Of a stretch of DNA of 22,816 nucleotides, positions 1 to 6,553 are shown piece by piece. The notes under the pieces were generated by a model that did no database searches, was not told the DNA's origin, and worked only from the letters and a program-made list of their open reading frames with translations. Positions within the stretch are counted from its first letter, which is position 1, and every line of letters begins with the position of its first letter. The stretch is from a virus. A program made the position numbers and the translations under genes. The DNA is taken from positions 1 through 22,816 of the IMG/VR virus record IMGVR_UViG_3300049433_000125; one strand, 5' to 3'.

Positions 1-28
1 TCAAACCATTTGCTGCCAAATGGTTTGA
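1..28. repeat. Perfect 12-bp inverted repeat, 4-nt spacer
   Basis: The arms at 1-12 and 17-28 are exact reverse complements around the spacer ctgc. No T-run follows on the + strand, so it is a poor rho-independent terminator in that direction; the other side lies outside the window. It sits about 150 bp ahead of an HTH regulator gene and a TTGACG hexamer (25-30) overlaps its right arm, so a dimer operator is a reasonable guess. It could also be part of a terminator for a gene to the left. The repeat is certain; the role is inferred. Confidence 0.6.
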
Positions 29-180
29 CGTGCGCGAAGTTAGAATACTTGCGCTTTTTCGGGGTTGGGCATAACGGCAAAGATCAACAGCCCCGCGGCG
101 GATGCCGATGAGTTTCCGGTCATTGACCCTTTGCTGACATAGTGCTAGCGTCTGATTCCCTAAAACCATAAGGAACCCCC
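29..180 (+). promoter_or_regulatory. Non-coding leader of the early operon
   Basis: No convincing gene is seen here on either strand. A TTGACC hexamer at 123-128 resembles a -35 box, but the hexamer 17 bp downstream (TAGCGT, 146-151) is a weak -10, so a sigma70 promoter is possible, not proven. A good Shine-Dalgarno (aagga, 170-174) precedes the ATG at 181 with 6 nt between and supports that start. As the only sizeable gap before the + strand operon, this is the likeliest place for the early promoter. Confidence 0.35.
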
Positions 181-453
181 ATGGCTACCCCCAAGAATGC
201 GATTGCCAAATGGCTGCGCCTCGCGACCCCGGACAATGCCCGCGAGCTGGCGAAAGCAGCTGATACCTCGGTCCCCCATCTGCGCCATATCGCCGCCGGC
301 CGGCGCAGCGTATCGGCAGAACTTGCCCAGCGATTAGCGCATGCTAGCGAAACGCTAAAAGTCAAAGCGCTGCGCTTGGATCAGCGCTTGCTGTGCAAGG
401 CATGCGGGGCGTGTCCGATCGTGGATAAGCGCAAGTCGAAGATTGCCGCCTAG
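181..453 (+). CDS. Small HTH transcriptional regulator with C-terminal Cys cluster
   Basis: The 90-residue protein has a lambda-Cro/YdaS-like helix-turn-helix at about residues 18-56 (NARELAKAADTSVPHLRHIA followed by a Gly-Arg-Arg turn and a SAELAQRL helix). It ends in a basic tail carrying C72-x2-C75-x2-C78, which could bind metal. Proteins of this kind are early regulators that bind operators as dimers; a target close by, such as the inverted repeat at 1-28, is an inference. The ATG is chosen for its clear Shine-Dalgarno. It is first in the + strand operon and is followed after 9 bp by the PAPS-reductase-like gene. GC of its first line is about 62%, against 40% in a sampled line of the next gene. 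Activator versus repressor cannot be told. Confidence 0.75.
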   Translation: MATPKNAIAKWLRLATPDNARELAKAADTSVPHLRHIAAGRRSVSAELAQRLAHASETLKVKALRLDQRLLCKACGACPIVDKRKSKIAA

Positions 454-462
454 CTGCGATTC

Positions 463-1110
463 ATGGGCCGAAACACCGTTTGGTTTTCTTGTGGTGCCGC
501 ATCCGCCGTTACCGCTAAGTTAGCGCCAGCGGATGCAACTGGCAAGCCAATTGCTATTATAGGCTCTAAGAGATACGTAACTGTAGACGACGTATTTGAA
601 AGCACCCGCTATATGAGCGGAGTAAAAGGCGCCCGCTGCACTGTCGAAATGAAGAAAGTACCACGTTTTGCATTTCAACAGCCCGACGATACCCATTTGT
701 TTGGGTTAACAGCTGACGAAGGGAAACGCATTGAACGGTTTGAAGCAAACAATCCAGAGCTTAAGCTACGTTGGCTATTGCGTGATTCCGGCATCACTAA
801 AAACGATTGCTATGAAATCATTAAAGGGGCCGGAATCGCGCTACCTGTAATGTACAGTAAGGGATTTAAGAACAATAATTGCAAAGGCTGCGTAAAAGCA
901 ACTTCCCCCGCGTACTGGGGGTTGACCAGAAAACATTTTCCTGAAACCTTTACGCTTCGCGCTATTCAAAGCCGTACGCTAGGGGTCAGGCTGTGCCGCT
1001 ACAAAGGGGAACGTATTTACCTCGATGAGCTGCCGATGGCTATCGACGACCAAACCCCGCAAGAGGATATCGAATGCGGTCCAATCTGTATTAATGAAGC
1101 GGTAAGCTAG
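463..1110 (+). CDS. PAPS reductase-like (adenine nucleotide alpha-hydrolase superfamily) protein, apparently missing a core segment
   Basis: The 215-residue protein has the family's modified PP-loop near the N-terminus (VWFSCGAASAV, about residues 6-16), then GARCTVEMKK, FGLTADEGKR, RDSGI, the Cys pair NNNCKGCVKA, and LDELP...DIECG at the end. This is the order of phage proteins annotated as phosphoadenosine phosphosulfate reductase; such enzymes bind adenylated substrates, and relatives include DndC. From memory, homologues have some 30-35 residues between the PP-loop helix and the segment aligning with KPIAIIGSKRYVTVDDVF, holding the second beta strand and a D-N-x-R-F-L helix. Here only a few residues lie between them. 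The gene is AT-rich (40% GC in one counted line). No clear Shine-Dalgarno precedes the ATG, so translation may be coupled. Substrate unknown; activity uncertain. Confidence 0.8.
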   Translation: MGRNTVWFSCGAASAVTAKLAPADATGKPIAIIGSKRYVTVDDVFESTRYMSGVKGARCTVEMKKVPRFAFQQPDDTHLFGLTADEGKRIERFEANNPELKLRWLLRDSGITKNDCYEIIKGAGIALPVMYSKGFKNNNCKGCVKATSPAYWGLTRKHFPETFTLRAIQSRTLGVRLCRYKGERIYLDELPMAIDDQTPQEDIECGPICINEAVS

Positions 1111-1111
1111 G

Positions 1112-3328
1112 GTGGGACCATTCCAGGAATACGTTCAAGCCGGCTGGGCTCTGTGCATTATACCGCGAGGGTCGAAGAACCCCGGCTATGAACGCTGGAA
1201 CGAACGGCCGATCGACCTAGAGACAGCCGCCGGCATCGATGGCGCCGGCTTGCTTCATGTCCAGAGCCAAACCTGCGCGCTCGATATTGACAATCTACCG
1301 GCAGCCCGGCTGTGGCTAGCCGAGCGAAACGTCGATATCGATGCTTTGTTAGACGCTGAAGATGCTATTAGGATCACTTCAGGCCGTCCAGGACGGGCGA
1401 AGCTCTTATATCGCCTGAAGACTCCGCTCCAGACGTTTAAACCGCCAGGGAGCGGCCTGGAGCTGCGCTGCGCTAACCTGCAAGGCCGTTCCTTGCAAGA
1501 TGTCCTACCCCCGTCGATTCATCCTGACACCAAGAAGCCGTACGAATGGCTTTACGCCGAGCCCTTGTTGGGGGATTGGGGCCGGCTCCCTGCGATCCCC
1601 GCGACCTTAAAGGCAGCCTGGCGCGCGCTAATTGATGAAGCGCCGCCAGCAACCAACGGACACGCCACGGAGCCGGTCGATATCGCCTTGGAGAAACTCC
1701 ATAAATGGATTGTGGACCAAGATCCCAACATGGAGTACGACCGCTGGTATAAGGTTGGCGCCAAACTGCACCACGCCACAGGCGGCGCGGAGGAGGGGCT
1801 GGCAATCTGGGATAGCTGGAGCGCGAAAGCTAGCCGCAAGGATAAATACTCCCGCCCAGTCTACAAAGGAATCGAGGATTGCCGGCCCCATTGGCTATCG
1901 TTCTCCAGCCCGCCAGGTAAGGTAGTCGCAACCCTAGATAACGAACTGCCGGCCGAAGCGGACGAATTTGAAGTAGTCACGCCAACCCCAGCGGAAGCGG
2001 CTGCTAGCGCTGAAACCGAAAGCAATAAACGGGCGGAAGTCAAGCAACTAAAACAAGATGCAATTGCGCAGCTTGAAAAGCGTGTGGTGTATGTGCTGGC
2101 GTCCGAAAAATATTTCGACACCGCGCGCCATCAATTGATCGGCAGCGATTCAGCCTTGGAGCATCAATTCACCGCCATGATGCCGCGTGTCAAAGGCAAA
2201 CGTCTTAACCCAGTCGTGATACTCAAGCAAAGCACTACAAAGCGAATGATTGACGGCCTTGGGTTCCACCCAGGAGAAGGGCCGCTATTCACAGTAGGTG
2301 ATGACACGTTTGCGAATTTGTACCGTAATAGACTGCCGGAGCCGCTGGAGCCGACTAAAGAAGAACACGAAAAAATTGAATGGATATTTGCCCGTATCGA
2401 TGATGAAAATTATCGGACGTGGCTCAAGCAGTATTTTGCGCATGTAGTACAAAAGCCGGCTGTCAAAATTAAAACAGCACCTCTTATATGGTCGGAGACT
2501 GAACGTAACGGCAAAAGCACCCTACTCAAGAGCATTCCGGCGTTGTTGGTAGGGCGTGAATTCTCAAAAGATGTTGGCTATGACACTCTCAATAGTAGTT
2601 TTAACGACTACTTGCAAGGTGCCTGGCATATTAATTTGGTAGAGTTTAGAGCCGGTACGCGTGGGGAGCGCGCCATGATAAATCACAAACTCAAAGCTTA
2701 CATAGCGGATGATACGATTCAATTGCATCCAAAAGGAAGCCGCGCGTACGAAATGCCTAATCACTTTTTCGTAACCGCTTCAAGCAATGAAGAGGATGCA
2801 GCGGCAATCAATAATAATGACCAGCGATGGGGCATACATGAAATGAAAATGCCAGAATATACTGAAAGTGAACGCCAATGGATTTACCATAGTTTCCTAC
2901 TTAAGCCCCGCGCGGCTGCCGTATTGCGCCATTATTTTCTGCACATTGACTTGAAAGGATTTCACGCGGCGGGAATCCCGCCAATGACGGAAGCAAAACG
3001 TGAGATGGCAGCAGCATCGATGCCGATAGATGTAGAAATACTGTTAAGGCTGTTTGAGGAGCGATCCGAATTTTTTGCAAGGGATGTTGTGTTAACGAGC
3101 GATGTAGTCGCCTATGTGCAGCGAACTTTACGTTTTACTTCGGCTACGCGCATTGGCAGGGTACTAGCGAAGGCGCCATTTAATGGCGTCGCCAAAAAAT
3201 TACGCGTAAAAGACAGCTTTTACAGAGTGATAGTGATTCGCAACCACCAAAAATGGGACGCGCTCCCCCACACTAAAATAATGGAACATATTACAGGGGG
3301 TGATGATGATATTGACATCATGAGTTAG
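1112..3328 (+). CDS. Prim-pol primase fused to SF3 (D5-like) helicase
   Basis: This 738-residue protein would prime and unwind DNA at phage forks. Residues about 1-155 form an archaeo-eukaryotic prim-pol domain: catalytic D58-I-D60, S136-I-H137 and an LPPSIHP...PYEW signature. About 190-265 resemble the PriCT-2 primase C-terminal domain. An acidic linker holds the motif D284-E-F-E. The helicase, about 400-630, has a Walker A-like WSETERNGKST (K468; the first Gly of the usual motif is replaced, as I recall for relatives), Walker B LVE511F, and the sensor TASSN559. The C-terminus looks like a winged-helix tail. The start is GTG one base after the upstream stop; the prim-pol fold begins at once, so no earlier start is needed. 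GC falls from about 62% in the primase to about 40-42% in helicase lines. Confidence 0.9.
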   Translation: MGPFQEYVQAGWALCIIPRGSKNPGYERWNERPIDLETAAGIDGAGLLHVQSQTCALDIDNLPAARLWLAERNVDIDALLDAEDAIRITSGRPGRAKLLYRLKTPLQTFKPPGSGLELRCANLQGRSLQDVLPPSIHPDTKKPYEWLYAEPLLGDWGRLPAIPATLKAAWRALIDEAPPATNGHATEPVDIALEKLHKWIVDQDPNMEYDRWYKVGAKLHHATGGAEEGLAIWDSWSAKASRKDKYSRPVYKGIEDCRPHWLSFSSPPGKVVATLDNELPAEADEFEVVTPTPAEAAASAETESNKRAEVKQLKQDAIAQLEKRVVYVLASEKYFDTARHQLIGSDSALEHQFTAMMPRVKGKRLNPVVILKQSTTKRMIDGLGFHPGEGPLFTVGDDTFANLYRNRLPEPLEPTKEEHEKIEWIFARIDDENYRTWLKQYFAHVVQKPAVKIKTAPLIWSETERNGKSTLLKSIPALLVGREFSKDVGYDTLNSSFNDYLQGAWHINLVEFRAGTRGERAMINHKLKAYIADDTIQLHPKGSRAYEMPNHFFVTASSNEEDAAAINNNDQRWGIHEMKMPEYTESERQWIYHSFLLKPRAAAVLRHYFLHIDLKGFHAAGIPPMTEAKREMAAASMPIDVEILLRLFEERSEFFARDVVLTSDVVAYVQRTLRFTSATRIGRVLAKAPFNGVAKKLRVKDSFYRVIVIRNHQKWDALPHTKIMEHITGGDDDIDIMS

Positions 3329-3368
3329 CTAATGCTACTGTTCCCAACCCATTCAATTAGGAGTTACT

Positions 3369-3764
3369 ATGTCAGAAGCAAGCAGAGCAGCCGCGTTGCA
3401 GCACGCGGCAGCACTTTTCCACGGAAGCGCGAATCCGGAAGCGGTACTGGAAACGGCTGAAGCCTTTCATGCGTTCATTGTCGGCGGCGGCGAAGCGCCA
3501 GCCAAGGCAACTCCAGCAAAGGCAGCGGCCAAGGCAACTCCAGCAAAGGCAGCGGCCAAGGCGATTGCACAGCCGGAGTCCGATGAGGACGCGATAACCA
3601 AAGAGCAAGTCGGCGAATCGATCGAGGCGATGCTGAACGCTGACATGCGTAAGCAGGCGATTGCTTTGTTTGCCAAGTACGGCGCCAAGAGCCTTTCGGG
3701 CGTGAAGACCGAAGACTACGCGTCGATCAAGCAGGATGCGGATGACGCATTGCTGAACGCGTGA
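3369..3764 (+). CDS. Lys/Ala/Pro-repeat protein with small C-terminal helical domain
   Basis: This 131-residue protein has three parts. An N-terminal helical segment (1-38) leads into a histone-H1-like linker with two copies of the nonapeptide AKATPAKAA (about 45-65). A C-terminal domain (75-131) contains a MRKQAIALFAKYGAKSLSGV segment, of a kind I have seen in small phage proteins lying beside SSB and nuclease genes. The basic linker suggests nucleic-acid contact; this is inference only. A strong Shine-Dalgarno (aggag, 3360-3364) precedes the ATG and a terminator follows the stop directly, so the gene may be expressed at a higher or separately tuned level. No enzyme motif is visible. Confidence 0.75.
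   Translation: MSEASRAAALQHAAALFHGSANPEAVLETAEAFHAFIVGGGEAPAKATPAKAAAKATPAKAAAKAIAQPESDEDAITKEQVGESIEAMLNADMRKQAIALFAKYGAKSLSGVKTEDYASIKQDADDALLNA
3501..3563 (+). repeat. 27-bp in-frame tandem repeat, two full copies plus a 9-bp partial
   Basis: Copies at 3501-3527 and 3528-3554 are identical over 27 bp, and 3555-3563 begins a third that diverges at the last base. Because 27 is a multiple of three, the copies add nine residues each to the Lys/Ala linker of the surrounding gene. Exact identity at DNA level implies recent duplication and a possible length polymorphism among related phages. Confidence 0.9.
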
Positions 3765-3769
3765 ACCGG

Positions 3770-3800
3770 TAGCCGCTGCTAATGGGCGGCTATCTTTTTT
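3770..3800 (+). terminator. Rho-independent terminator
   Basis: The stem tagccgc (3770-3776) pairs perfectly with gcggcta (3786-3792) across a 9-nt loop and is followed by tcttttttt-type sequence at 3793-3800. It lies 6 bp after the stop of the Lys/Ala-rich gene and just ahead of a strong ribosome-binding site (gggagg, 3802-3807), so it would partly separate the primase group from the nuclease/SSB/polymerase group. Confidence 0.8.
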
Positions 3801-3812
3801 AGGGAGGCAAAC

Positions 3813-3953
3813 ATGGAATACGAAAAGGAACTAATAGCTATGCAAGCGGCGTACGATGCGCTTAAAACTCTAGCTCCTGATGAATTGCAACGCGCGTTTG
3901 AATGGCTGAAAGCAAAACTCAATGCCGATAACCGAAAGATTCCGCCCAAATGA
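3813..3953 (+). CDS. 46-aa hypothetical protein
   Basis: The ORF translates to an acidic-then-basic, mostly helical peptide beginning MEYEKELIAMQAAYDAL and ending KIPPK. It has an excellent Shine-Dalgarno (gggagg, 5 nt before the ATG), and its stop overlaps the next ATG in an ATGA junction, both strong signs of a real gene despite its size. No family is recognised. Two amphipathic helices suggest a small regulatory or partner protein; nothing more can be said. Confidence 0.7.
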   Translation: MEYEKELIAMQAAYDALKTLAPDELQRAFEWLKAKLNADNRKIPPK

Positions 3954-4204
3954 ATAAAAACTATCTCTACAAGATTTTGCTATTTCTCGATATCTTCGTC
4001 TGTGCGCTACTATTTAGAGACCCGGATGTCACTTTGTCAGCGGAGACCGGGCTCGCTATGCAACGTGCGAAACCGCCAACATGGGCTAGGCTTTTGAATG
4101 GTTTCCTCAATAGGATTCGCCAAGGCCATTGCGCTCAAGCGATCAATGACGACATTACGCGGGCGCAACTCGCCATCCGCTACCTGCAAACGAGACAGCC
4201 ATGA
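3950..4204 (+). CDS. 84-aa phage protein with N-terminal hydrophobic segment
   Basis: An N-terminal hydrophobic stretch (about residues 5-22, YLYKILLFLDIFVCALLF) could be a membrane helix. Next come the DPDVTLSAETGLA segment and a WARLLNGFLNRI...GHC stretch. This pattern (short hydrophobic start, D-E/V-T-L-S, then W-x-R-L-L and G-H-C) is one I recognise from small phage proteins near lysis or replication genes that are usually annotated as hypothetical. Both ends are ATGA overlaps, with the 46-aa gene before and the DUF2800 gene after, so it is translationally coupled. Function unknown; a membrane-associated role is an inference from the N-terminus. Confidence 0.7.
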   Translation: MNKNYLYKILLFLDIFVCALLFRDPDVTLSAETGLAMQRAKPPTWARLLNGFLNRIRQGHCAQAINDDITRAQLAIRYLQTRQP

Positions 4205-5505
4205 GCGAACATTCTGTTTTTGCATTCTCCGCAAGTCCCCGATGGATACCCTGCGGCGGCAGCATGGCCTATCCAGAGAATACTGCCGATGATGTCGACG
4301 GCGGGGTCTACGCCGATGAGGGCACCGCGGCACATACGCTAGCGGCCATCATCCTCAAGGATAAAACCGGCATGGTTGCCGAAGATTGGATCGGCAAAGT
4401 TATCAAAGGCGGCGAACGAGAGTTTGAAGTCACTGAAGAGTTTGCCATGCATGTGCAAACGTACGTCGATGACGTTCAACGGCGCGCGATAGGCGGCTTT
4501 TTGATGGTGGAACAACGCATCACGCTTGAGGGCGTGGAAGGATTCGACGAATCGAATTACGGTACCAGCGATGCTATCATTGCGTTGCCGGGATACGGCG
4601 TCGTGGAGGATTTAAAATTTGGCATGGGCGAGAAGGTCTATGCATGGGAGCGTGCGTATAAAGGCGCACCTTTCACGATGTTGGACGATGACGCGGAAGA
4701 AGTAATTCCGCACTATCAGCTTATGATGTACGCGTTGGCATGTCTTGCAGACATTCGGCTGCTGATCGATGATCCTTCGCATATCTTTATCGTCATCAAC
4801 CAGCCACGACTAGGGCATATCTCGGAGCTGCGCGTGCCGATTGCAGTCCTGGAACGCTTTGCGTTATTCGCGGCTGATGCCTTACGCGTGGCGACTAACG
4901 CTATGGGCTTCAACCCCAACGATCCAAAACTCGAAAATTGGCTGAACCCTGGCGAAAAGCAATGCCGTTGGTGCCGAGCGCTGGCGCGCTGTCCGGCGGC
5001 AGCTAAAAAAGTCCAGAAAGAGATATCAGCGGATTTCGACGTGATCGGCACGGAGCCGCCGGTAGCGCCTGTCAACGTCCCGCAAATCGCCCGCGCCATG
5101 TTGGCTGTGCCCTTCGTCTCCGATTGGTGCCGGGCGGTTATGGCGAGGGCTAACGAGATGGTAGCCGCCGGTACCGATATCATCGGTCCCGACAACAAAC
5201 CCTACAAATTCGTAGAGGGTAAGTTAGGCGATCGGAAATGGGCGGACGAGAAAAAAGCCGAAGATGCGCTAACAGGAGTGCTAGGCGATAAGGCGTACCA
5301 GCCGCAAAAGATCTTGACTGCCTCCGGCGCCTCCAAGGTATTGGACAAGAAGAGAACCCAGGCGACGTGGGATGATGTTTTCGTGCCGTTGATTAAACGC
5401 GCGCCGGGTAAACCTATGTTGGTGATGGGAAGCGATCCCCGGCCGGCATACATCCCGGCGTCCAGCAGCGATGAGTTCGATGAAGTAGCGGTCAATGACG
5501 CTTGA
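4201..5505 (+). CDS. DUF2800 family PD-(D/E)xK nuclease, Cas4/AddB-like with predicted Fe-S cluster
   Basis: The 434-residue protein carries the RecB/Cas4-type nuclease signature: E40 and H45 (ADEGTAAH), D124 (SDAII), E136-D137-L-K139, and the QLMMYAL helix. Cys18 at the N-terminus together with C255, C258 and C264 (QCRWCRALARC) match the split four-Cys arrangement that holds a 4Fe-4S cluster in Cas4 and AddB. Such enzymes trim DNA ends, usually with an SSB or recombinase. The DUF2800-DUF2815 gene pair with polymerase A, VRR-NUC and an SNF2-like helicase is a known phage replication neighbourhood. The C-terminal tail ends with S-S-D424-E-F-D-E, echoed in the SSB next door. The start is set by the ATGA overlap with the gene before. 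Confidence 0.88.
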   Translation: MSEHSVFAFSASPRWIPCGGSMAYPENTADDVDGGVYADEGTAAHTLAAIILKDKTGMVAEDWIGKVIKGGEREFEVTEEFAMHVQTYVDDVQRRAIGGFLMVEQRITLEGVEGFDESNYGTSDAIIALPGYGVVEDLKFGMGEKVYAWERAYKGAPFTMLDDDAEEVIPHYQLMMYALACLADIRLLIDDPSHIFIVINQPRLGHISELRVPIAVLERFALFAADALRVATNAMGFNPNDPKLENWLNPGEKQCRWCRALARCPAAAKKVQKEISADFDVIGTEPPVAPVNVPQIARAMLAVPFVSDWCRAVMARANEMVAAGTDIIGPDNKPYKFVEGKLGDRKWADEKKAEDALTGVLGDKAYQPQKILTASGASKVLDKKRTQATWDDVFVPLIKRAPGKPMLVMGSDPRPAYIPASSSDEFDEVAVNDA

Positions 5506-5537
5506 AGTCTGCACCCAGCGTGTGCTACCGTCCACTA

Positions 5538-5553
5538 TGCGCCAGCTGGCGCA
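5538..5553. repeat. Perfect 16-bp palindrome upstream of the SSB gene
   Basis: TGCGCCAGCTGGCGCA reads the same on both strands with no spacer. It sits in the only real gap between the nuclease and SSB genes, about 30 bp ahead of the SSB start, with an AT-rich stretch (cataaatac) just downstream that could be a poor -10 box. A protein-binding operator or an mRNA hairpin in the SSB leader are both possible; no T-run follows, so it is unlikely to terminate transcription. Confidence 0.6.
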
Positions 5554-5584
5554 CGCATAAATACAACTCGCAAAGGAACGAAAA

Positions 5585-6202
5585 ATGAGATTTAAGCTAC
5601 TCGATGTCAGGCAGTCGTTCATGTGCTATTGGACGGCAGAGCCTTTCCCTACCGGGAATGATCCGACCCCCTACTTCAGCGGTACCTATCTGCTGACCCC
5701 TGATTCCAAGCTGCAGTATTACTCGGATGACAACAAGTCGTTGCTGCCGAAGAAGCTGCCGGCGCTTGCCGAATTGGAAAAGATCGGCGCACTGCTCACC
5801 AATGAGAAATGGGGCAAGAAAGGCGCGGCGATCTTGAAGGCCATCAAAATGACCGGCAAGATCTTCTTTCGGGACGGCGACACCAAGCCGGACTACGACG
5901 GGTATCCAGGGACGTTCTTCGTCTCTACCCGCTCCAAGGTGCGACCCAACTACTTTGACCAACAGAAGCAGGAAATCACCGAAGCGCAGGGGTTGTTATA
6001 CAGCGGCTGCTACGTCAACGTGACAGTAGAGGCATACGCCTATACCAAAGGCAACAACGGCCTGGGCGCCCGTCTGCGCGGCGTGCAGCTGTTGCGCGAT
6101 GGTGAAGCCTTCGGCGGCGGCGGCCCGCCCGCGAGCGATGACGAGTTCGACGAAATTGATACCCCAGAAGAGGAGACGGAAACCGACGATTTGATGGGCT
6201 AA
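5585..6202 (+). CDS. DUF2815 family single-stranded DNA-binding protein
   Basis: The 205-residue protein matches the DUF2815 phage SSB family in order and length: an N-terminal strand (MRFKLLDVRQSFMCYW), the FSGTYLL core, the KWGKKGAAILKAI helix, FFRDGDTK...YDGYPG, and the SGCYVNVTVEAYAY strand before NGLGARLRGVQLLRDG. These form an OB fold. The C-terminal 25 residues are strongly acidic with one Phe (D186-E-F-D-E), as in SSB tails that recruit partner enzymes. It would coat ssDNA made by the SF3 helicase and the DUF2800 nuclease. A Shine-Dalgarno (aaagga, about 5 nt upstream) supports the ATG. A 16-bp palindrome precedes it, suggesting its dose is controlled separately. Confidence 0.9.
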   Translation: MRFKLLDVRQSFMCYWTAEPFPTGNDPTPYFSGTYLLTPDSKLQYYSDDNKSLLPKKLPALAELEKIGALLTNEKWGKKGAAILKAIKMTGKIFFRDGDTKPDYDGYPGTFFVSTRSKVRPNYFDQQKQEITEAQGLLYSGCYVNVTVEAYAYTKGNNGLGARLRGVQLLRDGEAFGGGGPPASDDEFDEIDTPEEETETDDLMG

Positions 6203-6212
6203 CCGAGTCCCG

Positions 6213-6267
6213 CCCGCGCGCCGTTAATTGGCTTGATCCGTCGGCATCCAAGATGGCGGCGCGCGGG
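6213..6267 (+). repeat. 11-bp inverted repeat, 33-nt loop, before the 84-aa gene
   Basis: cccgcgcgccg (6213-6223) and cggcgcgcggg (6257-6267) are perfect reverse complements. The very GC-rich stem would end 9 nt before the Shine-Dalgarno at 6277-6283 and would bury the ATG at 6253. This argues that the following gene starts at 6289. No T-run follows, so an mRNA stability or translation-control element fits better than a terminator. Confidence 0.65.
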
Positions 6268-6288
6268 AAATGGGCTAAAAGGAATTTT

Positions 6289-6543
6289 ATGTTTTCTAAC
6301 GACATCACAGAGAACTGCGAGACGCTGAAAGAACTGCTACGCGGGCTGCCGCCCTCCGCTCGCGGCCGCGCCAAGAAAGCAGCTGCTACGATCGAAAAAG
6401 TATTCATGGGGTTGCAGAAGAACAACCCCAAAGACGGCGCGACCGCCTTGGGCGCGGCGTTTGCTATCTACATGCTGGGGGCTCGAATTGTGGAGCAAAG
6501 CAAAGAAAGCCCCGGCAAGAATTTGATTCAGTTAATCAACTAG
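6289..6543 (+). CDS. 84-aa hypothetical protein, possible amphipathic membrane segment
   Basis: The start at 6289 is preferred over the longer ATG at 6253 because aaaagga lies 5 nt upstream of it, and the longer start falls inside a strong hairpin stem. The protein begins MFSNDITENCETLKELLRGL. It then has a basic helix (ARGRAKKAAATIEKVF) and a hydrophobic segment around ATALGAAFAIYMLGARIV that could be a weak membrane helix. I do not recognise the family. It sits between the SSB and a beta-sandwich protein and is probably co-transcribed with both. Confidence 0.65.
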   Translation: MFSNDITENCETLKELLRGLPPSARGRAKKAAATIEKVFMGLQKNNPKDGATALGAAFAIYMLGARIVEQSKESPGKNLIQLIN

Positions 6544-6553
6544 GAGATTGACC

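Noticed and set aside
1-180. tRNA or other structured RNA gene in the left gap
   Set aside because: No cloverleaf or anticodon arm could be assembled; only the inverted repeat stands out.
4716-5198. A 160-residue open frame on the - strand
   Set aside because: Antisense to the DUF2800 nuclease, with shadow-like composition and no supporting start signal.
6253-6288. Longer start for the 84-aa gene
   Set aside because: The ATG at 6253 lies inside a GC-rich stem and lacks a Shine-Dalgarno, whereas the one at 6289 has a good one.
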